Shown: piece after piece, positions 1-7,766 of the stretch
How the letters are laid out: each line of letters begins with the position of its first letter
Position numbering within the stretch: position 1 is the stretch's first letter
Assembly: GCF_000621165.1 (NCBI RefSeq)
Contig: NZ_KK211217.1
Coordinates: 496,001 to 560,000, forward strand
DNA length: 64,000 nt
Reading direction: 5' to 3'
Source of the DNA: Enterovibrio calviensis DSM 14347
GTDB taxonomy: Bacteria; Pseudomonadota; Gammaproteobacteria; Enterobacterales; Vibrionaceae
Made by a program: the position numbers and the translations under genes
Notes under the pieces: model-generated
Told to the model about the DNA's origin: nothing
Databases searched by the model: none
What the model saw: the letters and a program-made list of their open reading frames with translations, nothing else

Positions 1-14
1 CTTAGGAGGATTCT

Positions 15-854
15 TTGAAGTTTGCGAAATATTGGAAGAAGCATGATGTCACCGTCGATAGCGATATTTTTGGCCGTGAAAAGCTATCGATTTGGGGGGC
101 ATCAAATACCAGTGAAAATGACGCTGGGGTAAATGCAGAAAAACGTTTAGCCGCAATGCGCGCTTTTCTTCAAGGGAATTTTTCAAAGGAAGACGAGTAC
201 GAGTATTGGGTCGACTTTGTTAAAGAGGAAATACTCGAAGAAGTTAACGCGACAGACGGAGGCCTACTTGCAGTTCTTAGTCGCAATGGCTATGGCGCGA
301 GGGTACTGAATACTGACCGTGTTGTGTTTGGCGACATTGATATCCAACCGGCGGGATTTCTTGAACGAATAATGCACCGGTTTGGTCGCCCAAAAAAGGA
401 TAAGCAGTTCGTCATCAAACAGATCGAGACCTATCAACGTCTTCATCCATCATTGTCTTTTCGTGTCTATGAAACGCACTCTGGTATCCGATTTATTCTG
501 ACAAACCAACATTATTCCCCTGGCGACGCAGATGTTGAGACGATTTTCCAAGCGCTAAATGTTGATCCGCTGTATACGACATTGTGTAAGCGCCAAGATT
601 GCTTCAGGGCGCGTTTGACGCCTAAGCCTTGGAGAGTGGGCTTATCGAGGCCGAGCAGTCGTTACCCGCGTTCAACTGACGAAGAGCAGCACGAGTTTCA
701 GCGATGGATTAGAGACTATGAATCGGCTTCTGCCCCTTATACGGCGACAAAGCATCTCGCGTCGTTTGGAGAGGCAAAAGTCAGTGCTGATATACAAAAA
801 GTGATAGATATCCATGACGGACGTCATTCGAAGGCTTCAGCGAATCTCGCTTAA
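15..854 (+). CDS. Orphan protein with archaeo-eukaryotic-primase-like motifs
   Basis: A 279-aa protein read from a TTG start at 15, chosen because AGGAGG lies 5 bases upstream (4-9). I cannot assign a function. A hydrophobic strand ending in GDIDI (about residue 107) followed by YETHSGIRFILTN (about 153) resembles the hhhDhD and SG-x-R/H motifs of archaeo-eukaryotic primase/PrimPol folds. A strongly basic, conserved-looking stretch FRARLTPKPWRVG follows near residue 198. No helicase, zinc-finger or primase C-terminal domain is visible, so it would be a minimal or non-replicative member of the fold. The N-terminal 90 residues are charged and unremarkable. The next gene is a small membrane protein 99 bases downstream with its own RBS. 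The AEP assignment is inference from two motifs. Confidence 0.75.
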   Translation: MKFAKYWKKHDVTVDSDIFGREKLSIWGASNTSENDAGVNAEKRLAAMRAFLQGNFSKEDEYEYWVDFVKEEILEEVNATDGGLLAVLSRNGYGARVLNTDRVVFGDIDIQPAGFLERIMHRFGRPKKDKQFVIKQIETYQRLHPSLSFRVYETHSGIRFILTNQHYSPGDADVETIFQALNVDPLYTTLCKRQDCFRARLTPKPWRVGLSRPSSRYPRSTDEEQHEFQRWIRDYESASAPYTATKHLASFGEAKVSADIQKVIDIHDGRHSKASANLA

Positions 855-953
855 ATCGAAATAGAGCGGAAACATCGCGCTTTGCGGAGTCGGGACTCGC
901 AGAAAATGAACATAAAAGGGATTTTTTATTGGCACATTTAAAAGGAGATAATT

Positions 954-1304
954 GTGAATAAAATTGGGAAATATATAGGGATCGTATTGATAGCATTTGG
1001 GGTGATTACCCTCATGCAGTTGCTTTTCAACCTTCCTGACTATCTAAGGGATTTCCCGAATAACCCGATTTATGAGTACATTGTGGGCACTGACGAGAAG
1101 TCTTACTTTGCCACACTTGAAGGCTCCGAAGTGGTCATCTCCAATGACATCATGCGAATTGTTGCCCTGTTTTTTGGCTTTATGATTTTGAAAATATGGA
1201 TAACAGTAGGCTCAACCTTGATCAATGCGGGTCGAAGTTTACTTATCGATGACATGGAAAACGTAAAAGGGCTTTTGAATACACTGATAAACAAAAAAGA
1301 GTAG
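954..1304 (+). CDS. Small inner-membrane protein, unknown function
   Basis: A 116-aa protein with a GTG start at 954 preceded by AAAGGAG (941-947), a good Shine-Dalgarno. Two hydrophobic helices are visible, one at about residues 6-27 and one at about 65-88, separated by a roughly 35-residue acidic loop that probably faces the periplasm; the C-terminus is short and basic. I do not recognise the family. It follows the orphan primase-like gene on the same strand, but the 99-bp gap and separate RBS do not prove cotranscription. Confidence 0.6.
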   Translation: MNKIGKYIGIVLIAFGVITLMQLLFNLPDYLRDFPNNPIYEYIVGTDEKSYFATLEGSEVVISNDIMRIVALFFGFMILKIWITVGSTLINAGRSLLIDDMENVKGLLNTLINKKE

Positions 1305-1370
1305 CGTTGAGTTTATTGAGCTTAGATAGGACAAGCGGCTCATACCACACTTTAGCGAGGCTAGTGAAAA

Positions 1371-1397
1371 ATGGAGCCTATGAAACATAGACTCCAT
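1371..1397 (-). terminator. Rho-independent terminator of the crotonase gene
   Basis: A 12-bp stem with one mismatch (ATGGAGCCTATG / CATAGACTCCAT) and a 3-nt loop lies just past the stop codon at 1424. On the minus strand it is followed by a TTTTT run, so it ends transcripts of the crotonase-family gene. Confidence 0.7.
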
Positions 1398-1423
1398 GGC
1401 CGAGATTACCGTGTTCGTGCGGC

Positions 1424-2269
1424 TTATTTGATGTCTTGCACGTTCATCACCAGTTCATTCCACTTGCGCTGGTTTTCGATGTCATGCTGAAGGCCTTGGT
1501 CATCGGCAATGGTGAAGCGTTTTAGCGCAGGTGTTTTGCTGGTTGCTTGGTACAGCCAGTAAGCTTCTGCTTTAAGGGCTTCATCGATTGGCTTGTCGAT
1601 AGACTCATAAACCGCCTGTTTACACGCATTGATCGATTCTGCAGGGAATTGCGCGATACGGTTCGCTAGGTTATCAACGTATTCACCGATCTCTTCAGGA
1701 TCAAGCGCTAGGTTGATGGTGCCCATTCGTTCTGCTTCATCAGCATCAAAGTCACGTGCGCTAAGGATGATTTCCAATGCACGGCCAAGGCCAGTTTGAC
1801 GAGCCATGCGTGACGCTCCGCCACCACAAGGCAAGATGCCCATACCCACTTCCATTTGCATGAACTTGAATTTGCCTCGTGCAGCGAAACGCATGTCCAG
1901 AGCAAGTGCCAACTCATGGCCGCCTCCACGAGCAAAACCTTCTAGCTTCGCGATGGTGGCTTGTGGAACCTTGCTGATGCGCTCACAAACTGATTGCAGG
2001 TCTAGAAGCTGAGCTTCGTCGCGAGACACTGCTTCATCAGACATGTCTTTGAGCAGTTCAGTATCATAGTGGCATACCCAAATTTCTGGATTTGCCGACT
2101 GAAACACGACGACTTTTGTGTTTCGGTCACGCTCTAGGCGCATTGCGAGGCTGTTAAGGTCCGCCAGCATTTCTTGCCCTTGAACGTTCACAGTGCCGAA
2201 GTCAAACGTGACGGTAAGAATGCCGTTGTTCTGCTCGGTGGTGAAGGTGGTAAAGCCTGCGTATTTCAT
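1424..2269 (-). CDS. Enoyl-CoA hydratase/isomerase (crotonase) family protein
   Basis: A 281-aa crotonase-fold protein, near normal family length (about 260-280). The oxyanion-hole segment GFARGGGHELALALDMR (about residues 111-127) carries the Glu that matches the first catalytic glutamate of enoyl-CoA hydratase. The second, in QMEVGMG (about 138), is also present, so hydratase or isomerase activity on a CoA thioester is plausible. The C-terminal helices after residue 210 are typical of the trimerisation region. AAAGGATGT precedes the ATG on the minus strand. It is monocistronic with its own terminator. The substrate cannot be told: the flanking CmcJ-like gene is unrelated and no thiolase or acyl-CoA dehydrogenase is nearby. 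Confidence 0.85.
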   Translation of the reverse strand: MKYAGFTTFTTEQNNGILTVTFDFGTVNVQGQEMLADLNSLAMRLERDRNTKVVVFQSANPEIWVCHYDTELLKDMSDEAVSRDEAQLLDLQSVCERISKVPQATIAKLEGFARGGGHELALALDMRFAARGKFKFMQMEVGMGILPCGGGASRMARQTGLGRALEIILSARDFDADEAERMGTINLALDPEEIGEYVDNLANRIAQFPAESINACKQAVYESIDKPIDEALKAEAYWLYQATSKTPALKRFTIADDQGLQHDIENQRKWNELVMNVQDIK

Positions 2270-2352
2270 AATTACATCCTTTTTATTAGCGTTATTGTTT
2301 TTGGTGTTACACCTAGTTGTGTTGAGCCACTTAGGTTTTCGTCGAGCGAAAC

Positions 2353-3138
2353 TTACGCATATCTCACGAGGGTTCGGGTTTCTATGCTCATCCGCGGTGC
2401 GCTTACATCGGATTGACCGACAATATCTAGCGCACTGTGCGCAAGATAAGGGCGACCTTGATTGTCGTAAACGTTGAAAATCACCACCTCATCGGAACGC
2501 ATGTTGGATTGATAAAACCACTCGTGCTTGGGGTTTGCAGCAACGCCGAGAATTTCACCTCGGCGGTCGGGATAGACTAAATCGATGGTCATCCAATCGT
2601 CGGTGTCCATGGATTTGGGATGGATAAAACCGAGGGGCGACGTTGTGATAACGGCACTTATCGGACGCCACACATTGATGAACGCAAACTCGCCTCGTTG
2701 AAATTCCTGCGCCCGTTGCTCGCCCACTAAGTTGACCAAGCGTTGGTTTGCGCCTTCAGGGCTGTAATCGTTGTGAACATTTCTAGCGGGTTGACGCGCT
2801 GAATTCTGGTCATCAATTCTGACGGTGTGGTCAAACACAATGACTTCCTGCGCATCTAATTGCTGTGTGAGCAGCGCTTGAATTTCTTGGTCATAAGCAG
2901 GTTGCCATGCACGGTCTTCGCCAAATTCAGTCACAGCAGAAGGAGTAGTCACAAACGTGATGCCGTCGTTGGCAAAGTTCACGTTGCTGGCGTCATCTCT
3001 GTTGTCTCTGACATTGACTTGCGTGGGCACCAACTCTGGCACGATTAAATTGCCAGTGATGCCATCGACATCAAACTGAAAGGCTTGCGCTTCGTCGCTT
3101 TGCACGTGGTAATTCACAGAGGCTTTGAGGGTCATCAT
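2353..3138 (-). CDS. CmcJ/NvfI-family oxygenase-like protein
   Basis: A 261-aa protein that matches my recollection of the CmcJ/NvfI/AsaB family (non-haem-iron oxygenase-like proteins of fungal and bacterial secondary metabolism). Family landmarks visible: VHNDYSPEGANQR (about residue 143), NVWRPI (about 177), a hydrophobic strand then PLGF, FYQSNMRSDEVVIFNVYD (about 211-228) and a closing RMSIETRTLVRYA. The His-x-Asp of VHND and the His in YLAHSAL could be metal ligands. The product and substrate are unknown. The first 31 codons, the start and the upstream region are duplicated near 10.7 kb, where they are joined to a dehydrogenase tail. The upstream region ends at an IS element 288 bp away, so part of the native control region may be gone. 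Confidence 0.7.
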   Translation of the reverse strand: MMTLKASVNYHVQSDEAQAFQFDVDGITGNLIVPELVPTQVNVRDNRDDASNVNFANDGITFVTTPSAVTEFGEDRAWQPAYDQEIQALLTQQLDAQEVIVFDHTVRIDDQNSARQPARNVHNDYSPEGANQRLVNLVGEQRAQEFQRGEFAFINVWRPISAVITTSPLGFIHPKSMDTDDWMTIDLVYPDRRGEILGVAANPKHEWFYQSNMRSDEVVIFNVYDNQGRPYLAHSALDIVGQSDVSAPRMSIETRTLVRYA

Positions 3139-3426
3139 TCAGGTCTCCACACCATGGTTATGCGGTAAAAATCCGTCGCCGCAAGGTATGGAATAAAGCT
3201 TAATCATTTAGCTAAGGCTAATAAATGACCAGTAAAATGAATCAGAATTCGGGTTTTAAATATAATCAAGTCAGATCAGAGTCAGCGTCGAGGCCGATGA
3301 GAGATCACTCGTGCTCTGTTGGTGCGTGTTCTGCTGATGCCCAGTGCTTTGTAAAAACACGATGGGCAAGGCTGGGCATTCTGATGTGGCAGGCAGGAGA
3401 GGTAGATAGGAGCATTAGCTAGGGGA
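3044..3426. repeat. Copy A of a 383-bp direct repeat
   Basis: This segment holds the first 31 codons of the CmcJ-like gene plus about 290 bp upstream, and reappears at 10627-11009 in the same orientation with a constant offset of 7583 bp and no indels. Divergence is a few per cent over most of the length and rises in the last 15 bp before the IS end. The copies are 7.2 kb apart and could recombine to delete what lies between them. Copy A is probably the native one because the attached oxygenase gene is complete. Confidence 0.9.
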
Positions 3427-4478
3427 GGCCTTGTTGATCAAATCGTTCAGCTAATGGATTGATCCTGTTTTAGTTTTAATGGCCTAACCCGTTGATTTTC
3501 TAGCAGGTATACCGAGTCTTATGATTTTGTTCATTGCCTTGACGTTCGCTAACGCTTCTCCGACTTGTGCGTTGTAATCTCTTAACGTCAGTTTTGGACT
3601 GAGTAGCTGCTTATAGCGGTACATCGCCGTTTCTGACAATGACCGTTTATGATAGCCACTGTCCTGTTTCCACGCGGTAAGTTCGCCCGATTTTAGCGCT
3701 CTTACCGCGGTGTTTCGAGGATGCCCTTCCTCCCAAAAACCTGCGTTACTTCTCGGAGGAATGGTGGGTGTTATCCCCTTATTTTTCAACACACAATGGC
3801 ACGCTTTGGTATCATAAGCACCGTCAGCGCTCACTTGTTTAATCTTTCGACGAAGCGGGTTCAACAACGTCGGTAAGACTTCATTATCACCAACACTATC
3901 CAAGCTCACTTCAGCAGCGATGGTCTCGTGCGTAGCGGCATCAATAGCGAGATGCAACTTACGCCATACTCGGCGTTTTTCTTTACCATGCTTACGCATT
4001 TTCCATTCACCTTCCCCATACACTTTTAGACCAGTGGCATCGATGACGACATGAACGATAGGCCCGCGGCTTGGAGAACGGTAGTGAACTTCGACGGTTT
4101 TTGCTCGCTTGCTAATACAACTATAAGAAGGCGACTTCAGCGGTACATCCATGAGCATAAACAGCGAGTTAATAAATCCTTCGAGTGCGCGCAAAGGGAG
4201 CTTGAAAACCCCTTTAATCATCAATGCCGTCTCGATCGATACATCACTGAATTGAAAACCCCGACCGCGCTTCCCATGGTGTTTATTGCAGCGCCAAGAT
4301 TTGATGGCAGCAGCATCAATCCAAAAAGTGACCGAGCCACGATTTTTCAGGGCTTGGTTGTATTCTTTCCAGTTGCTGATCTTGTGCTTGGATTTGCCCA
4401 TCATCATCTACCTGTTTGAGGTCCTGATGATCTGATCGCTGCTATTAGGATTAGTTCAATGATTTAGGAAACAACGCC
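3427..4478 (-). mobile_element. IS5-family (IS903-group) insertion sequence, 1052 bp
   Basis: A single-transposase element. The left end starts GGCCTTGTTGATCAAATC at 3427. The right end, read inward on the minus strand from 4478, starts GGCGTTGTTTCCTAAATC. These ends share GGC-TTGTT and AAATC plus CTAAT further in, and resemble IS903-type termini. The length suits the group (about 1.05 kb). The 9-bp flanks (GCTAGGGGA left, GATCAGAAC right) do not match, so there is no target duplication. That implies a deletion or recombination after insertion, in keeping with the truncated gene on the right side. Confidence 0.88.
3484..4407 (-). CDS. IS5-family transposase
   Basis: A 307-aa DDE transposase, normal length for the IS903 group. 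The catalytic triad can be placed at Asp in VVIDATGLK (about residue 124), Asp in VSADGAYDTK (about 193) and Glu in SLSETAMYRYK (about 256), the last within the Y-x2-R/K-x3-E-x6-K-like signature typical of the superfamily. The N-terminal region (WIDAAAI, RGRGFQFSD) also matches the group. The reading frame is intact, so the copy may be active. It lies within inverted ends at 3427 and 4478. Confidence 0.93.
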   Translation of the reverse strand: MMMGKSKHKISNWKEYNQALKNRGSVTFWIDAAAIKSWRCNKHHGKRGRGFQFSDVSIETALMIKGVFKLPLRALEGFINSLFMLMDVPLKSPSYSCISKRAKTVEVHYRSPSRGPIVHVVIDATGLKVYGEGEWKMRKHGKEKRRVWRKLHLAIDAATHETIAAEVSLDSVGDNEVLPTLLNPLRRKIKQVSADGAYDTKACHCVLKNKGITPTIPPRSNAGFWEEGHPRNTAVRALKSGELTAWKQDSGYHKRSLSETAMYRYKQLLSPKLTLRDYNAQVGEALANVKAMNKIIRLGIPARKSTG

Positions 4479-4491
4479 GATCAGAACTGTT

Positions 4492-5607
4492 ATGGCAGCG
4501 CAAAAAGCCTCTGTCGCGGTATTGTTCAGCCCAGTCAGTATGCGCTATGCCGCGAATTTCGATGAATATCAGCTGTTCCAATCCCACATTCCCACAACCA
4601 TGATGATTGTACCAATAGAAGGGCCCGTTGCAGTTTTCGGCGCAAGTCAGCGGCATCATCCAAATATCGACATCTATCAGCCCTCTCGAATGGCGACTCC
4701 TTTCGACGGTGGCCTCGATTTTACCGAGAGCTGTCGAGCCATTGTTGAAGACATTGAACAAACACTTAAACAAAACAACCTTTCGGATGCAGGCTTTCAT
4801 ATTGCACTAGAACGAACCTCACCAATACTTAGCCGCTTACTGATTGAAAAGGGCTACTCATTAATTGATGGCGAAGCCTTGGTTGAATCTGCGCGCATGA
4901 TAAAGCACCCGACGGAAATACAATGCCTTCGACATACCATCGATGTTGCACAGCATGGAATGGATAAAATGCGGGAATATCTTCGACCGGGCCTCACTGA
5001 ATTGCAGGTATGGTCGATATTACATCAGGTTAACATTGCGCATGGCGGTGATTGGATAGATGGCCGGATGCTCGCATCTGGCCCAAGAACCAATCCATGG
5101 CTTCAGGAGGCAACGCACCGCAAAATTGCGCCGGGAGATACCGTTGCTTTCGATTCAGATATGGTCGGACCGAATGGCTATCTTGCTGATATTTCGAGAA
5201 CCTGGGTATGCGGCGGAGGGAATGGCAGCCAATCGCAAAGAGAAGCTTATCGACATTCATACGACGAAATTCATCACAACATGTCCTTGTTAAAACCAGG
5301 CGTGGGGTTTGCAGAGCTGACCGAGCGTGCCTTTAAAAGAGCCGAAAAGTTCAGAGATAGACGTTATGTCTGTGCATTTCATGGTGTCGGGTTGTGCGAT
5401 GAATTTCCCAAGATCTACTACCCCGAAGATGCACGCTATAACAATTGCCCCGGTGAACTGCAGGAAAATATGGTTTTATCGGTAGAAAGTTACTCAGGCG
5501 CCGAAGGCGAGCCCGACGGCGTAAAATTGGAAGAAATGGTCTTGATAACGGCGACAGGTTTTGAGCGTTTGTCGACCTATCCATTCGAAACAGAGTTGTT
5601 AGCTTAA
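4492..5607 (+). pseudogene. DddP-like (DMSP lyase-like) M24 protein, 5' end removed by IS
   Basis: A 371-aa C-terminal part of an M24 (pita-bread) metalloprotein. The sequence strongly recalls the DMSP lyase DddP: LASGPRTNPW, AFDSDMVG...ADISRTW, FHGVGLCDEF, SVESYSG and KLEEMVLITATGFERLSTYPF. All six metal ligands known for DddP (three Asp, His, two Glu) have counterparts here at about residues 221, 223, 232, 296, 331 and 346, and the CDE aspartate implicated in DMSP cleavage is present. DddP proteins are about 440 aa; roughly 70 N-terminal residues are missing. The coding frame continues upstream (IRTV before the first Met) to the IS end at 4478, and the ATG at 4492 has no RBS. It is therefore called a truncated gene. 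An ordinary M24 peptidase relative is the alternative. Confidence 0.72.
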
Positions 5608-5685
5608 TCCACCCCTTTACTACACCCTCATGCCCCAAGCTTTTTGTATACTCTCGCTTTAGGTTGTAAAGCAAACCCCAAACTC

Positions 5686-5725
5686 AAAAGACCGCCAACT
5701 CTTATACAAAGAGCCGACGGCCTTT
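5686..5725 (-). terminator. Rho-independent terminator of the MFS/acyltransferase remnant
   Basis: On the minus strand AAAGGCCGTCGGCTCTT pairs with AAGAGTTGGCGGTCTTT (with G-U pairs) around a short loop and runs into TTTTG. It lies 17 bp beyond the stop codon at 5743. Pairing is worse on the plus strand, so it serves the minus-strand gene. Confidence 0.65.
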
Positions 5726-5742
5726 GTCGTATCTAGAATCAG

Positions 5743-7188
5743 CTAGTTCAGCAACAATCCCTGCACCTGCGCTTTCGCCACATGGCGGTCTACCGTATCT
5801 GAGTTCATTGATTCACCAATATTCACTTCAAGTTTTGACCAAAAGCGCGCGGGGCGGTTAGAAGCGCCCATTATGATCAGCGCATCAACATAACTGACGT
5901 GGTTCGCGACAATCAGAGCGGCACCTTCTGTGGGAATGTGTTGGCGACCCTTTACGGATACGCGGTACATGCAATGGCTCAACAAGTAGCTGATAAAACG
6001 TTGCGTAAATTCGGGTACTTGGCGGTAAACAATCAAGGCGACGATAAAGTTGCCCACTGCCATGAAGGCAAACAACTCCACAATTGAAAAGCCCAATACG
6101 CTCAACACCAGAATAGAAACCACGGCAGAGGCCACCATAAACAGTGCATTCATGATGTTGTTTGCTGCGATAGATTGCGCGCATTCGCCTTCCGCAGAGC
6201 GTGATTGAATGAAAGCATACAAAGGCACAATAAACACACCGCCACTCACACCCACAAAGAACAGATCAATCATCACTCTGTGATGCATGGATTGCGCTAA
6301 GAACTCCTGAACATTGTAAAATTGAGCGGGAAACGATTCGATGCTCGGGACTGCCCACAACAAATCGCCTGTGAACAAGGTTAACCCTAAAATACCAAAG
6401 GGAAGCACACCCAGCTCGACTTGGTTGAACGACAACTTTTCACACAACCATGAACCAGATGCAACACCTATTGAGAACAGCGCCAGTAGCAATGAGACCA
6501 CGGTGCTGTCTGCATGCAGATGTTCACGCGCAAAATTCGGGAACTGCGTTAAGTAGGTTGCGCCTATAAACCAGAACCAACTGATGGCGAGAATAGCCAT
6601 CCAGATCCCACGCTGTTTGGTGGAAATCCTCAGTGTTTTCTTTAGCCCTGATATCGGATCGAAACTTACTGTTCTAGGCTGTTTACTTGCCATGGAAGGA
6701 ATACGCAGGCTGCTTATTAATCCCAAAACAGAAAGCGCAATGACAATGCAAGAGGCGAAGAATACACCGTTGGGAACGGCAAGCAGAAGACCCGCACTCA
6801 GTGTGCCGATAAGAATAGAAAGGAACGTGCCCATCTCGACCCACGCATTGCCTTTTACTAGCTCGTCCGGTTTCAACGCTTGAGGCAGCAGTGCGTATTT
6901 TACGGGGCCAAAGTACGCGGATTGTGTGCCAGTCATGAATAGTAGGGCCAGCATAAGCAAGACACTCTGTGTCATGATCGCCACTGCCGCACACATCATA
7001 ATAACCAACTCAACCATTTTCAAACGGCGTATGAGCGTGGCTTTGTCCATGCTGTCTGCCACGGCTCCTGCATGCGCAGAAAATAAAAAGAAAGGAAGAA
7101 TGAAAAGGCCAGCGGCTAAGTTAATGAAGAGGTCAACAGGCATTGGCAGTGCGTCGATCTGGCTGTAGGTCACCATCAACAACAGCAC
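5743..7188 (-). pseudogene. LplT/Aas-like MFS-acyltransferase, truncated at both ends
   Basis: A 481-aa open frame holding an MFS domain of the LplT type (about residues 1-400) joined to the start of a PlsC-type glycerolipid acyltransferase. ALIVANHVSYVDALIIM near residue 430 carries the catalytic H-x4-D. Intact relatives have a complete PlsC domain and often an acyl-ACP synthetase; here the chain stops about 50 residues after the motif. Upstream of the first Met (7188) the frame continues as AALNDNIYKN, matching the family's usual FNDN-x2-KN opening, but it meets a stop at 7214-7216 where unrelated plus-strand coding sequence begins. Both ends are therefore lost. In intact form it would flip and re-acylate lysophospholipids at the inner membrane. 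A terminator follows at 5686. Confidence 0.75.
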
Positions 7189-7204
7189 GTTTTTGTAGAT
7201 GTTG

Positions 7205-7639
7205 TCATTGAGTGCGGCCCAGTTTGGTTACAGCGGGGCAGTGTTGGGCGTGGGGACTTTGCTAGGTAGTGCCTTAAGTAAAATGTTGATCGCTCGCAAC
7301 GTGTCGCAACTTTATCTGCTTTGGGGATCGGTATTGCTTTTAACGGCAGGCGCATTTGGAGTGCATGCTTTGCTGGATTCCATTTGGTTTTTGGCACCCA
7401 TGACACTGGTTGTGATGGCTTTTGGCATCGCGATTCCAAACGTACTGAGTGTCGCTTTGATTGAGTATAAGCAACAGGCTGGCAGCGCGGGTGCTGTGTT
7501 TGGCTTGATGTTTACTTGATGATCGGCTGTGGTTTAGCGTTGGCAGGGGCAATCCAACACTTGGGCGCTGTGCTGATTGCATGCAGTATTATAGCGGTGT
7601 TCGTAACCTTGTCTTGTTGGAAAGGTGGCGAGCGCTGAT
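7205..7639 (+). pseudogene. Bcr/CflA-type MFS drug transporter, C-terminal fragment with frameshift
   Basis: The last third of a Bcr/CflA-family multidrug transporter. Frame 1 (to the stop at 7517) reads FGYSGAVLGVGTLLGSALSK...IPNVLSVALIEYKQQAGSAGAVFGLM, the recognisable later helices of this family. Just before that stop (about 7508-7516) the homology jumps frame and continues as YLMIGCGLALAGAIQHLGAV to a stop at 7637-7639. The N-terminal two thirds are absent and the 5' edge meets the head of the minus-strand LplT/Aas-like remnant at about 7205. This is a dead fragment marking a recombination junction. Confidence 0.75.
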
Positions 7640-7710
7640 GCTTTGAATCGAAAGGTCAAAGGCAGGCAATGTAGATATAGCCAATACATAGCGAGTGTAG
7701 GCCAAATTTG

Positions 7711-7734
7711 CCACCAAGCCAGAAGGCTTGGTGG
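7711..7734 (-). terminator. Hairpin downstream of the RTX gene
   Basis: A perfect 10-bp stem (CCACCAAGCC / GGCTTGGTGG) with a 4-nt loop, 32 bp past the RTX stop. The following minus-strand sequence CAAATTTGG has only a short T tract, so it may be a weak terminator or a transcript-stabilising hairpin. Confidence 0.5.
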
Positions 7735-7766
7735 GCGGTCTTCACGCAATGGGTAAAACGTTACCG

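Noticed and set aside
3225-3422. Plus-strand 65-codon frame, repeated as a 69-codon frame at 10808-11017
   Set aside because: It lies inside the duplicated 383-bp segment, has no RBS, and amino-acid changes between copies are frequent; the shared frame is explained by duplication.
4051-4419. Plus-strand frame within the IS as a passenger gene
   Set aside because: It is antisense to the transposase and has no features of a gene.
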